A stretch of 64,000 nt of DNA from Psychromonas sp. 14N.309.X.WAT.B.A12 (GCF_030397575.1 NZ_JAPNXS010000013.1:1-64000), one strand, 5' to 3'; positions 48,145 through 58,024 are shown, counted from the stretch's first letter. Notes: generated by a model not told the origin, from the letters alone. Translations and numbers: made by a program.

Positions 48145-48840
48145 TTTTATATCCTTAAGCTTTGTTTAGTATTGTTTAAGTGTGATACCAAACAATAATT
48201 GATTTTTAACTTATACCTTTAACCACCCAACAATCATTAATAAAAATGATTCAAAAGTAACCAAAAATAATCCTGTTAATTTACTATATAAAGTAACTAC
48301 AAGTAACTATTAAAGTAATTTTGCAACATCCCTTTGCTACAATTTACATTGCCCACAAAAGAATAATTGTACCGCCATTTTATGATGACTTCATTTAAAA
48401 TAGTTTTTAATTTCAGAAAAACCAGTTTAAAGGTCACATAATACGAAGTTATACAAAAAAGTTATGCATTACTATTCTAATTTTATTGTCAAAAGCCATT
48501 ATCAACGAGTTAATGTTTATAACAATTGAGCAAGTAGTACCCTTCCCCACTATTTGCCGATTATTTATACCAAATAATTAATAGACAAGTAAAGTTTAAT
48601 TATGGCTGAACATTGATAACAGCCTAAATTAGTTAGCTTTTATCTTATATATTAACCTAGCTCTCATTATTAGGTTGTATACAGAATAAACAATTCACAA
48701 ATAGAATGAAGAAAATCTAATTTATAGCGAAATGATGACCCTTTTATGAAAAAATAAAATCAGCCACACATTCCTAATTAGGTATAGCTGATTTTTTAGT
48801 ATATTACTAGCGTTATGGTCGTGATTTAATATTAATAGTT
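48145..48840. other. Long AT-rich intergenic region upstream of pilA
   Basis: About 700 bases with no convincing gene on either strand. Three 10-base units in phase (AAGTAACTAC, AAGTAACTAT and a weaker TAAAGTAATT, 48291-48320) lie about 150 bases before pilA and could be activator sites. I looked for a sigma-54 -24/-12 promoter of the kind known for pilA and did not find a convincing one. The nhaD terminator is at the far end. Confidence 0.5.
48756..48797. terminator. Terminator downstream of nhaD
   Basis: AAAATCAGC pairs with GCTGATTTT, with a small inner CCTAATTAGG palindrome and T or A runs at both ends. It lies about 45 bases past the nhaD stop. Confidence 0.75.
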
Positions 48841-50283
48841 TTAAAAATAAACAGCATTAAACCAAAGGTGCGCAAAGATACTCGCTACATAACCTAGTGC
48901 AATTACCGGTGCCCATTTTAAATGCACACCAAAGGTATAAATCCCTCGCGCTTGTCCCATTAGCGCAACACCCGCGGCACTACCAATAGATAACATGCTC
49001 CCACCGACACCTGCCGTTAAGGTAACTAGTAACCATTGTCCCTGGCTCATCACAGGTTCCATACTTAATACTGCGAACATCACCGGAATGTTATCTACTA
49101 TCGCAGATAAAACCCCTACAGTGATATTAGCATAAGTTGCATCCCAATTACTGTACATGGCTTCAGAGATCATGCCTAGATAACCAATAAACCCTAAACC
49201 ACCAACACATAACACAACACCATAAAAGAATAATAAAGTATCCCATTCTGCTCTTGCTACTTTGTTGAAGATATCAAAAGGAGCACCATCACCTAGACCA
49301 CGTAGGCGTTCATGCTCTTTTTTATCAACCGTATGAGCCATTGCATATTGGTAATGGTGCTTTTGTGTTTTGCGCAGAAAGAAAGCAAAGAATTGTAAAA
49401 TACCTAAGCCTGTCATCATGCCTAATACGGGTGGCATACCTAAGAATGAATGCCCCGCCACAGCAAAGAAGATAGTTAATAAAAACAGTCCAACGATACG
49501 TTTAGCACCACGCTTCATGATCACAACTTCACCATCACCTTTAGCTTGGTCTTTAGAAATAAAGAAACTCATGATGATAGCAGGCACTAGGTAGTTAACC
49601 GCAGAAGGGATAAATAACGCAAAGAAGGTAGTGAACTCAACCATGCCTTTTTGCCAAACCATCAGAGTGGTAATATCGCCAAATGGGCTAAACGCGCCAC
49701 CAGCATTAGCAGCTACAACTATGTTGATACATGCGATGGAGATGAATTTTTTATTGTTGCCACCAACTTTCATGACAATCGCACACATTAACAGTGCTGT
49801 TGTTAAGTTATCGGCAATGGGAGAGATAAAGAATGCTAACACACCGGTTAACCAGAAAATCAAACGCAGTGTAAAGCCTTTATTCACCATCCAAGCGCGC
49901 AATGCATCAAACAATTGACGCTCTTCCATGGCGTTAATGTAAGTCATTGCGACTAAAAGGAAGAAGAACAGCTCTGCATATTCTAATAGGTTATGACGAA
50001 AAGCGGCTTCCGCATCATGACTCATACCATGTTGAGAATAATAAAAGCCAATCATGCCCCAAATAATACCTGCCGCTACCAACACAGGCTTTGATTTACG
50101 AAGATGTATTACATCCTCCAACATCACTAAACAGTAGGCAATAGCAAAAAACAAAATTGCAGCATAACCAATGCCATGTGAGGTTAAATCAATAGTTTCT
50201 CCGGTACTAGCCATCAAGCTAGAAGAGAAGAACACGGTAAAAAATGTCAATATGACACCGAGTCGCGAGGGCAGCTTTAACAT
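48841..50283 (-). CDS. nhaD: Sodium/proton antiporter NhaD
   Basis: A 480-residue protein from the ATG at 50281-50283, which follows AAGGAAAA; the frame extends to 50355. The first 25 residues form a signal-like helix (VILTFFTVFFSSSLMA), as in Vibrio NhaD, and about 12 membrane helices follow. FFISPIADNLTTALLMCAIV and FGDITTLMVWQKG carry the conserved Asp/Thr pairs, and GVLSAIVDNIPVMFAVLSM the second intramembrane motif. It exchanges sodium or lithium for protons at the inner membrane, a common marine trait. It stands alone on the minus strand. Confidence 0.94.
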   Translation of the reverse strand: MLKLPSRLGVILTFFTVFFSSSLMASTGETIDLTSHGIGYAAILFFAIAYCLVMLEDVIHLRKSKPVLVAAGIIWGMIGFYYSQHGMSHDAEAAFRHNLLEYAELFFFLLVAMTYINAMEERQLFDALRAWMVNKGFTLRLIFWLTGVLAFFISPIADNLTTALLMCAIVMKVGGNNKKFISIACINIVVAANAGGAFSPFGDITTLMVWQKGMVEFTTFFALFIPSAVNYLVPAIIMSFFISKDQAKGDGEVVIMKRGAKRIVGLFLLTIFFAVAGHSFLGMPPVLGMMTGLGILQFFAFFLRKTQKHHYQYAMAHTVDKKEHERLRGLGDGAPFDIFNKVARAEWDTLLFFYGVVLCVGGLGFIGYLGMISEAMYSNWDATYANITVGVLSAIVDNIPVMFAVLSMEPVMSQGQWLLVTLTAGVGGSMLSIGSAAGVALMGQARGIYTFGVHLKWAPVIALGYVASIFAHLWFNAVYF

Positions 50284-50556
50284 TACGTTTTCCTTAAAGT
50301 AAATAAATTGAAGCATTAAATTTCGCCAGATTCTAGCATATGCAGGAACGTGCAATGTACGTTAACAAAGTGCTAAATATGAAAACTTTGAAGCCGAATG
50401 CAATAAAACTTAAAAGATCCAAAAATAATAAATTTAATCAAAGAGATAAGGCTTATTATTTCAAATTTCTGAGCAATAATTTAAGCAAGTACTGAAGATA
50501 CTAGCCCTTAACAAACGAAGAAAAGATAGTGTAGATCAATAAACTCGTGGTTAATG

Positions 50557-51213
50557 TCATAAAATATGATTAATAGCCGTGCATTGCGATAATTGATTTT
50601 GTTGTGGCACAACACGTAAGATCGATACGCTTAATTTATCAATTTTTAAGGTTAACGCATGGTCTAAAGGTATTTTTAAGAAGTGACTAAGAATAGAACG
50701 AATAACACCAGCATGGGTTATCAATATAATATTCTGAGTTTGTTTCGCTGTAGATAGGGATTCATTCAGTTGATGCCAAGCGGTCACCACACGTTGATCA
50801 AACTGCCTTGCACTTTCTCCCTTAAAAAATTGATAATCGAGCAGATCAGCACTCCAATCATCGATGGCTTGTTTTCCAATAGATTGCCATGTTTTACCTT
50901 CCCAATCCCCAAAGTTAATCTCTTGAAAAGCAGTATTCGTTTTTAAGGAAGGAGAAACTGGTTGAACAGCTTGTTGTAACCCCTTCGCTAATTTTAAACA
51001 ACGAGTTAAAGGGCTACTGATAATTTGCATATGCTCGCTTGCAGGACATCTAGCTTGAACGTAATTTGTTAAAGATTGGAGGTCTTGAGCATAGCTTTCT
51101 GTCAACTCACAATCTAACTGCCCGTAACAAATATCAGAGTCTAAATTCACAGCGCCATGACGCACTAAGTAAATGTTATGCGCAATGGGAAAATGCTTGT
51201 TAGAGTCTGACAT
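50557..51213 (-). CDS. cobC: Histidine-phosphatase family protein, probable alpha-ribazole phosphatase
   Basis: A 218-residue phosphoglycerate-mutase-like enzyme. YLVRHGAVNLDSDICYGQLD carries the catalytic RHG, SSPLTRCLKLAKGL the second arginine, EINFGDWEGKTWQSIG the family glutamate and ITHAGVIRSILS the late histidine. CobC removes the 5'-phosphate from alpha-ribazole phosphate or adenosylcobalamin phosphate in the last steps of cobalamin assembly. It follows cobS by 13 bases in an operon with cobT, which supports that function. Fold alone would fit other phosphatases. Confidence 0.85.
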   Translation of the reverse strand: MSDSNKHFPIAHNIYLVRHGAVNLDSDICYGQLDCELTESYAQDLQSLTNYVQARCPASEHMQIISSPLTRCLKLAKGLQQAVQPVSPSLKTNTAFQEINFGDWEGKTWQSIGKQAIDDWSADLLDYQFFKGESARQFDQRVVTAWHQLNESLSTAKQTQNIILITHAGVIRSILSHFLKIPLDHALTLKIDKLSVSILRVVPQQNQLSQCTAINHIL

Positions 51214-51226
51214 ATATCACCAATAC

Positions 51227-52030
51227 TTAACTTAAGACTGCAATACAAGCGAGCAAAATTAATAGTTCATTCAATTGCTGTAACAAACCTAAACAATCTC
51301 CGGTGTAACCATCAATGCTGTTATTAAAATAACGCTGCCAAAAAAAGGTATTGGCAATTAACAATGATAAAACAAGCACAGCAGCAGTGATTGGGAGTAA
51401 TAACAACACTAATAAACTTAAAGCTATTGCGTTAAAAAAGTAGTGTCGAGGTAAAGATTGTGACGATTGTATGGATTTACTACTTTGCTCCTGTCTCGCA
51501 TATTGGCTGTATTGCATTAATAGCAAGGTACTCGCCCGGCTTAAAACAGATGCAACAATAAGGGTAATAAATAAAGTGCAACTACCTATTTCCGCTAACT
51601 GTGTAAAAGAGAATAACTTTAATGCGATTAGCATGATTAAAGCGATCACACCGTAAGCACCAATTTGACTATCCTTCATAATCGCTAGGCGTTGCTCTTT
51701 ATGATAACCACCACCAAAGCCATCGACGCTGTCGGCTAAGCCATCTTCATGTAAAGCACCAGTAAATAGCAAGCCAGCCATTAACATCAGCAATACACTG
51801 ATACTTTCATTAAAAAACAAGTTAGCAAACACATAAACTAAAATGCACACAAGTGCATATAACAAACCAACAAAAGGAAAGTAAATATTACCAAGATGGA
51901 AAGGGTAAGCTTTAAAGTCCGTTGATGCAGGAACAGGTACACGCGAGAAAAAGGACAATGCATAACAGCATAACGTCCATTGTTTGATGATTAGCTGCCG
52001 CATTTTATATTTAAGCCTTATTTCTCGCAT
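51227..52030 (-). CDS. cobS: Adenosylcobinamide-GDP ribazoletransferase (cobalamin synthase)
   Basis: A 267-residue membrane protein with six or more helices. The metal-binding signature HEDGLADSVDGFGGG and KDSQIGAYGVIALI are those of CobS, as is the FSFFSRVPVPAST start. It joins alpha-ribazole to adenosylcobinamide-GDP at the inner membrane. The start could be the ATG at 52030 or the ATG at 52003 (MRQLIIKQWTLCC); neither has a strong ribosome site. It is 17 bases after cobT and 13 bases before cobC. Confidence 0.93.
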   Translation of the reverse strand: MREIRLKYKMRQLIIKQWTLCCYALSFFSRVPVPASTDFKAYPFHLGNIYFPFVGLLYALVCILVYVFANLFFNESISVLLMLMAGLLFTGALHEDGLADSVDGFGGGYHKEQRLAIMKDSQIGAYGVIALIMLIALKLFSFTQLAEIGSCTLFITLIVASVLSRASTLLLMQYSQYARQEQSSKSIQSSQSLPRHYFFNAIALSLLVLLLLPITAAVLVLSLLIANTFFWQRYFNNSIDGYTGDCLGLLQQLNELLILLACIAVLS

Positions 52031-52047
52031 TGAATTTAGATGGATAC

Positions 52048-53103
52048 TTACTGGCTACTATCGGAAACACCGGCATCATTAAAAGAAGCCATCTCATTTA
52101 AAAAGGTTAACCCTGACACTAACAATGGATACGCAACGGCTACGCCAGAGCCTTCACCCAGACGCATTCCTAAATTTAATAATGGTGTTGCTTGCATATT
52201 ATTTAATAGCAACTGATGTGCTTGTTCATCAGATTGATGGCAGAACTGTGTATATTGTAAAAAGTTATCATTGATCTCGCTGGCGACTAATGCCGCGCTT
52301 GAAGCGATAAACCCATCTACCAATACTAACATTGATAATTCAGCAGCTTTTAACATCGCGCCGACCATCATGGCGATTTCTAATCCGCCCACCTTTTGTA
52401 ACACCGTCATTGCATCCGCATCATGTAATTGATGCTTTTGTATTGCTTGGTCAATAACCCGCGCTTTTAATAATACAGTTTGGTCAGTAATACCTGTTCC
52501 TTTACCTGCACATTGTTGACCCGATAAAGATAATAGCGCCGACATAATGGCAGCAGCAGAAGTGGTATTAGCAATGCCCATTTCACCAAATCCAATCACA
52601 TTACAGCCTGCTTTATGCTGTTGTAAAACGACTTCTGCACCTTGTGCAATTGCAGCTTCACATTGTTGTTCTGTCATGGCTGCACTCTGTGCAAAGTTTT
52701 GTGTGCCTAAGGCAATAGGCTGATTAATAAAGTTCTCGGCTTGAAGATGGTCGAAGTTAGCCTTTACACCGGCATTAACTATCTTTAAATCAATATTATG
52801 CTGTTTAGAAAAGCAGTTAATGGCAGCGCCGCCATTCAAAAAGTTTAATACCATCTGCTCTGTGACAACTTGTGGGAATAAACTCACGCCCTCTTCCGCA
52901 ACACCGTGATCCGCGGCAAAAATCACCACACTTGGATGATTAAAAACAGGCGTTAATGTTTGTTGTAATAAACCCACTTTAAACGCCACAGACTCCAATA
53001 AGCCTAAACTACCTTGCGGTTTAGTTTTAAGGTCGATTTTTTCTTGTAAAGCATCAACAAACTCTGAAGTAACTTTATCTAGCGGGGCAACAATATTAAA
53101 CAC
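52048..53103 (-). CDS. cobT: Nicotinate-nucleotide--dimethylbenzimidazole phosphoribosyltransferase
   Basis: A 351-residue enzyme, close to E. coli CobT (359). KPQGSLGLLE, FAADHGVAEEGVS, GFGEMGIANTTSAAA, VDGFIASSAALVA and the late GLRLGEGSG-like RLGEGSGVAVAYPL with the catalytic glutamate are all present. It activates dimethylbenzimidazole to alpha-ribazole phosphate in the cytosol. The start codon is GTG behind AAGGAAG. It leads cobT-cobS-cobC; no cobU or cobalamin riboswitch was recognised in the 211 bases upstream. Confidence 0.95.
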   Translation of the reverse strand: MFNIVAPLDKVTSEFVDALQEKIDLKTKPQGSLGLLESVAFKVGLLQQTLTPVFNHPSVVIFAADHGVAEEGVSLFPQVVTEQMVLNFLNGGAAINCFSKQHNIDLKIVNAGVKANFDHLQAENFINQPIALGTQNFAQSAAMTEQQCEAAIAQGAEVVLQQHKAGCNVIGFGEMGIANTTSAAAIMSALLSLSGQQCAGKGTGITDQTVLLKARVIDQAIQKHQLHDADAMTVLQKVGGLEIAMMVGAMLKAAELSMLVLVDGFIASSAALVASEINDNFLQYTQFCHQSDEQAHQLLLNNMQATPLLNLGMRLGEGSGVAVAYPLLVSGLTFLNEMASFNDAGVSDSSQ

Positions 53104-53314
53104 ACAACTTCCTTACACTTAAATCAATGAACTGACAGAATACACGTTTATTGTATTATATGAGGTAAATACAAGATTTTATCTTATGGTAAATCAATTT
53201 TATCGCAATCCAAGCATTTCCTAAGAATAAATGCGTTAATTAATAGACAATTCCCCCCTAAACACAATCTTTGCTTTATAATGTGCTTTTTGTTTTATTG
53301 TATTGGAAAATCTC

Positions 53315-54676
53315 ATGTCATTTGCATCGCTTGATCTTGATCAGCATTTATTAAACGCCGTTGCTAAAATGGGCCACACACGCCCTACAAGTATTCAAAA
53401 CCTAGTGATCCCACCCGCAATGGATGAACGAGATATCATGGCCAGCGCGCCAACAGGTACAGGTAAAACCTTGGCTTTCTTGTTACCTGCGGTACAACGC
53501 TTAATTGATTATCCTCGTCGTAAAGGTGGCTCTGCACGTATTTTAGTATTAACCCCAACACGAGAGCTTGCTGTACAAATCAGTGAAGTCGCTGAACAGC
53601 TAGTAGAAGGTACTAAACTGGTTGTTGGTAATATTATTGGTGGAATCTCTTATCAAGAACAAGAAGATACCATTATGGGCACTGTTGATATTGTGATCGC
53701 AACCCCAGGCCGTTTAATGGAATACATTGATGCTGAAGCCTTTGACTGTCGCGAAGTAGAATGCCTAGTATTAGATGAAGCAGACCGTATGTTAGACATG
53801 GGATTCATCGCAGAGATGGATCGCATTGCAGGTGAAGCTCGCTGGCGTAAAATGACTGCCCTTTTCTCAGCGACTTTAGAAGGCAAAGGGTTACGCGAAT
53901 TTGCACGTGACGTATTAAAAAATCCAGTTAAATTAGATGCAGAAGTAACACGTAGAGAAAGCGGTAAAATTTTACAATATGTACATTTAGCTGATAACCC
54001 AGAGCATAAATTAAAATTATTAGCTGCAATCCTGGAGCAAGAACCTGAGCATGAACAAGTTCATAAGATGATTGTGTTTGTAAAAACACGTGATCGTCTT
54101 GCTCAGTTAGTAGCGCAACTTGCTGAACTGAATATCCGTTGTAACTACCTACGTGGTGAAATGGATCAAGAAAAACGTAACTTATCATTACGTCAGTTCA
54201 AAGAAGGCACAACCAACATATTAATTGCTACCGACGTTGCTGCTCGCGGTATTGATGTACCAGACATTACCCATGTTATTAACTATGATATGCCGCGTAG
54301 TGCTGATGTTTATGTACACCGCATTGGCCGTACAGCTCGAGGTGGTAAAAAAGGTACAGCGATTTCAATTATAGAAGCGCATGATATTGATATCTTAGCT
54401 AAAGTGGAACGTTATACCGATCAAATCTTAAAACGCCGTGTGATTAAAGGTTTACGTCCTGCGCACAAAGAAGCTAAAACAAGTTTACGTAAAACTAAAA
54501 AACCTTTAACTAAAAAAGGCAAAGCACGCGAAGAAGAAGTAAAACGCCTACAAAAAGAGAAGCGTCAAAAGAAAAAACAAGATATGGGTAAACAGCGCCA
54601 CCGTGCAATTAAAGCCAAAGGTAAACCAAACTGGGCAGGTAAAAACAAAAAGCAAGAGGAAAATGTTGATAAATAA
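53315..54676 (+). CDS. srmB: DEAD-box RNA helicase SrmB
   Basis: A 453-residue helicase from the ATG at 53315 (MSFASLDLDQHLLNAVAKMG); a TTG 12 bases upstream is less likely. Motifs: [70 protein letters not shown] and HRIGRTARGG. The lysine-rich tail after residue 395 is long and matches SrmB. SrmB promotes early 50S ribosome assembly, especially at low temperature. It is divergent from cobT; a 12-base hairpin follows. Confidence 0.92.
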   Translation: MSFASLDLDQHLLNAVAKMGHTRPTSIQNLVIPPAMDERDIMASAPTGTGKTLAFLLPAVQRLIDYPRRKGGSARILVLTPTRELAVQISEVAEQLVEGTKLVVGNIIGGISYQEQEDTIMGTVDIVIATPGRLMEYIDAEAFDCREVECLVLDEADRMLDMGFIAEMDRIAGEARWRKMTALFSATLEGKGLREFARDVLKNPVKLDAEVTRRESGKILQYVHLADNPEHKLKLLAAILEQEPEHEQVHKMIVFVKTRDRLAQLVAQLAELNIRCNYLRGEMDQEKRNLSLRQFKEGTTNILIATDVAARGIDVPDITHVINYDMPRSADVYVHRIGRTARGGKKGTAISIIEAHDIDILAKVERYTDQILKRRVIKGLRPAHKEAKTSLRKTKKPLTKKGKAREEEVKRLQKEKRQKKKQDMGKQRHRAIKAKGKPNWAGKNKKQEENVDK

Positions 54677-54706
54677 TTAACTTTATTAAGCAATGTTTGT
54701 CAAAAC

Positions 54707-54738
54707 AGTTAACTTCTCTTAGAATTGAGAAGTTAACT
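54707..54738 (+). terminator. Hairpin downstream of srmB
   Basis: AGTTAACTTCTC pairs perfectly with GAGAAGTTAACT around TTAGAATT, 30 bases after the srmB stop. There is no T run, so termination may be Rho-assisted or the hairpin may only protect the message. Confidence 0.5.
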
Positions 54739-54828
54739 ATCTGAGCTTACAGACAATTATTTTCAGACTGTTATAGTAATTATAATAAAGGTTTTTATTT
54801 TTCAGCTGAAACTGTCTAAAGGTCAATT

Positions 54829-56364
54829 ATGCGTCTATCTTATCCACTGTTAATTTCAACGTCATTAATCACCCTATTATCAGCCTGTGCTTCCACTCCC
54901 CCCGAAATCAATACAGAAACAGCAAGTGTGTTTTCAACACTTCCTCAAGCAACACCCTTTTCTCATATATTAGGTACTAGCTTCAGGGGGCAACTCAGCT
55001 ATAAAAATAACCAAGCTTATTTCACACCTTGTGACGATCCAGAGCAGTATCCGATACAAACAGAAGAGCCTTTAGCTGAAATCTATCAGCAGATAGGTAA
55101 CAGTCAATCAGAACCGGTTTATATAGAGTTCGCTGGTGAAATTAGCTTCACGGATAAAAAATCAAGTTCATCAGTTGTTACACGTATCGATAAAGTGCAT
55201 CACATGGCATTAGCTAAATCCTCACTTCAATGTGCTAAAGCCGTTGATAGTTTTAGTTTTAAAGCGACTGGTGACATGCCCTATTGGCGTATTAACATCC
55301 ATGAAAACCAGCTCTACTTTGCAGCTAAAACCAGTAACCAATCTTATACTATTACTAACTCACAAATAGAGACTGATAGACAACATGTTCTGCATGCCAC
55401 CGATGACAATGATCAGCGACTCACCCTAAAAATTGAACCAGGGCAATGTTACCTGTCGGACCATAAAGAGTATTGGGGTTACACCACTAAGGTGGAGAGC
55501 GTAGATGGTCAATTCTTTGGTTGCGGTGAACTAGGCGAATTAGATAATGACCAATCCTACACTGGTGAGTACCTCAGCCAAGCTATACAGCAACAAGAGA
55601 TTAACCTATCGTTAAATGACAATCATACCGTTGTATTCCAGCAAGGTGAGTTATCAGAGCAAAATATTAAAACGGGTTTTTGGAAAAGTAACACCCCTGA
55701 TTCAGTAGTGGTTATGTTAACTAAAGAAGGCGATAAAAATATTCGTGAAGAGCTGGTGTTTAAACGTGAAGGGCTCAGTTTAATTTGCACTGAAATCAAT
55801 AATAATAATGTGTTAACGCCGCTAGAACATCCAATTTCCTTTGACAAAATGAATGCAAAACACGGTAATATAGACAGTGAAACCATCCAAGTAACACGTC
55901 AACTTTCTCCACAACAACTTGATGCACCAAATCAAATTGATGTAGAAGTACAAAAAGCAGTACGCCAATACTTCAAAATACACAGAACAGACCCTAAAAA
56001 CACACGCTTTAACTCAGTCCGATTTGACCTGAATGGCGATGGTAAAGAAGAAGCTATCGTTCTATTAGACTGGTGCTCAAGTAACGGCTGTGAAATGTTA
56101 GTCTTTGAACAAAAAGATAAGGGCTTAGTGTTCTCAAGTCGCGTATCGCGTATTCAAGCACCTATTGAAGTAGCACAAACACAGCACTTTTCTTGGCAAG
56201 ACTTGCTAGTTAAAAAGAATAATCAATGGCTACAGTTAGAATCAGATGGCTTGAGTTACCCGCTTAAGGTCAGTGATGCAAAAGCTATTGATGCACCATT
56301 ACAATCAACTGGCGTATTGTTGTTTGCTCAAGGTAGGCCGACCACTTGGTTTTCTATTAAATAA
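54829..56364 (+). CDS. Multidomain lipoprotein with NlpE-like segment
   Basis: A 511-residue lipoprotein: signal residues 1-19, lipobox LLSAC with C20 as the lipid-bearing cysteine and no Asp next to it, so it should go to the outer membrane. Residues 40-150 and 150-235 resemble two COG3650-type modules (FRGQLSYKNNQAYF..., PYWRINIHENQLYF ... EYWGYTTKVESVDGQFFGCG). Residues 245-335 recall the NlpE N-terminal barrel. Residues 380-440 carry a short DLNGDGKEEAIVLL calcium-type or FG-GAP-like motif. The combination is unusual; a stress-sensing or surface role can only be guessed. It stands alone and converges on dacB. Confidence 0.82.
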   Translation: MRLSYPLLISTSLITLLSACASTPPEINTETASVFSTLPQATPFSHILGTSFRGQLSYKNNQAYFTPCDDPEQYPIQTEEPLAEIYQQIGNSQSEPVYIEFAGEISFTDKKSSSSVVTRIDKVHHMALAKSSLQCAKAVDSFSFKATGDMPYWRINIHENQLYFAAKTSNQSYTITNSQIETDRQHVLHATDDNDQRLTLKIEPGQCYLSDHKEYWGYTTKVESVDGQFFGCGELGELDNDQSYTGEYLSQAIQQQEINLSLNDNHTVVFQQGELSEQNIKTGFWKSNTPDSVVVMLTKEGDKNIREELVFKREGLSLICTEINNNNVLTPLEHPISFDKMNAKHGNIDSETIQVTRQLSPQQLDAPNQIDVEVQKAVRQYFKIHRTDPKNTRFNSVRFDLNGDGKEEAIVLLDWCSSNGCEMLVFEQKDKGLVFSSRVSRIQAPIEVAQTQHFSWQDLLVKKNNQWLQLESDGLSYPLKVSDAKAIDAPLQSTGVLLFAQGRPTTWFSIK

Positions 56365-56399
56365 CGGCCCATTAAGACATAGCAGTAAGTCACAGTAAC

Positions 56400-56436
56400 A
56401 AGGGGAATTATCTTATCGGATAGTTCCCCTTTTTAA
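56400..56436. terminator. Terminator between the lipoprotein gene and dacB
   Basis: AGGGGAA pairs with TTCCCCT, with an inner TATC/GATA pair, followed by a T run in the plus direction. It lies between the convergent stops at 56364 and 56445. Confidence 0.85.
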
Positions 56437-56444
56437 TTGCTTCG

Positions 56445-57923
56445 CTATTTAGGTGTTGTACCTTCATAAATGTGTTTAAAGAAAGCTTTTTCAAAGAGAT
56501 AAGCTGACGCTTTTTCAACCCTAGGTATAACCGCTCGAGTAACACTATTTTCTTGGTTATAACCATTAATCATCAATACAAACAATTTGTCACCAGTTGG
56601 GCTTTTTACAATGCCAACTAAGTTCGCGACACCTTTTAATGAGCCTGTTTTAGCAATGACTTTACCCTTTAAGGCTTTCGCATTAACGCCTTTATGGTAC
56701 CTTAATGTTCCATCCACTCCTGCAACGGATAAACTATCCAGCAAACCTAATTTAGCTTCTTGCTGGTACACAAACTTCATTACCGACATAAATAATTCAG
56801 CACTCATTAAGTTATGACGAGATAACCCTGAACCATCAGCAATATAAGCGTTTTCTAAGTCGATTCCCTGCTCTTTTAAGATCGCTTTCATCGCTTTAGT
56901 ACCATTACGGAAATTACCCGCTTGTTGGAAATAATGTGCGCCAACGGTTTTAAATAAACTATCCGCAATCAGATTATCTGAATCTTTCATCATCTGCTTT
57001 AATAACGCAGATAAACTCGGAGAAAGATGTGATGCTAAAACAGAAGAGGAAGCGACAGTCTTTTGATAATCTAATGTCGCTACTTTTACGTCTCCGATCA
57101 AATTGATACCAACTTGCTTTATTTCCGCCTCAACTATTTTTTGCGCATAGGTATTTGGGTCGTTAACCGCGAAGGCTAATGGGAACGCTCGTTTACGCGG
57201 TACCATACAGCCCCATAGATGGTATTTATTATGGCTATCACGAGTTAGTTCTAAATCACAAAATAGTGTATCACGCTGTTCTTTGGTCACTACATCAACA
57301 TCTGCGGTGATATCAACAGGCTCATAATCAGGAACAAATAACCTCGCCTTTTCAGCTTGCTCCGCAGGTACGCTTAAATTTCCTTGCACACAATTACGAT
57401 TAACGATAATGGCACTTGTTGGAGAGGTATAACATACGCCTAAATCATTCCAAGCCTGCCCATTACTCCATTGATAACCGTTAAATGCACTATTATCTAA
57501 TAAAAAATCGCCTTCAATTTTATTCACACCAGCACGCTTTAGCCCCTGCAATAATTGCTTAATGTGCTGACGAGTTAACGTCGGGTCACCGCTAAAGTGC
57601 AAACTTAAATCACCTTTATAAATGCCAGCTTTTAATGCTTTTTTATCACCTTGAATAGCGGTTTGGTAACGAAAATCGTCACCTAAATACAATTTAGCCG
57701 TGGTCGCCGTTAATAACTTTTGAACACTGGCCGGTGTTTTTAACGTTTCTTCTTGAAAACTTGCGATCGTTTTCTTGCTATGGGGGTCTAACACCAGATA
57801 AGAGACTTGAGTCCCCTTGGGTAAGAGAGATTGTAGTTGCTGCCATTGTTGCGCTAAAACAGGACTACTTAAAACACTGACACTTAAAATACTACTAATA
57901 AAAAACCAACACACTTTTAACAT
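56445..57923 (-). CDS. dacB: D-alanyl-D-alanine carboxypeptidase/endopeptidase PBP4
   Basis: A 492-residue periplasmic enzyme with a signal peptide (residues 1-24). The active-site motifs are SVQK at residues 66-69 (SxxK), SDN in MMKDSDNLIAD (SxN) and KTG in AKTGSLKGVANLVG near residue 430. The long insert between the first two motifs is typical of class C PBP4. It trims D-Ala and cuts peptide cross-links in peptidoglycan. E. coli DacB has 477 residues. Codons and context are ordinary; it is divergent from pyrB across 170 bases. Confidence 0.95.
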   Translation of the reverse strand: MLKVCWFFISSILSVSVLSSPVLAQQWQQLQSLLPKGTQVSYLVLDPHSKKTIASFQEETLKTPASVQKLLTATTAKLYLGDDFRYQTAIQGDKKALKAGIYKGDLSLHFSGDPTLTRQHIKQLLQGLKRAGVNKIEGDFLLDNSAFNGYQWSNGQAWNDLGVCYTSPTSAIIVNRNCVQGNLSVPAEQAEKARLFVPDYEPVDITADVDVVTKEQRDTLFCDLELTRDSHNKYHLWGCMVPRKRAFPLAFAVNDPNTYAQKIVEAEIKQVGINLIGDVKVATLDYQKTVASSSVLASHLSPSLSALLKQMMKDSDNLIADSLFKTVGAHYFQQAGNFRNGTKAMKAILKEQGIDLENAYIADGSGLSRHNLMSAELFMSVMKFVYQQEAKLGLLDSLSVAGVDGTLRYHKGVNAKALKGKVIAKTGSLKGVANLVGIVKSPTGDKLFVLMINGYNQENSVTRAVIPRVEKASAYLFEKAFFKHIYEGTTPK

Positions 57924-58024
57924 ATAAAACCACTTAAACGAGAAATCAATTTTGAGGATAACCTTTATCCCAACACCATGCGATGAAAATTTAAAGGATT
58001 AATAACAACAAAAGCAATTGATAG

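Noticed and set aside
48145-48400. Sigma-54 promoter upstream of pilA
   Set aside because: No GG/GC pair with the right spacing and flanking bases could be found.
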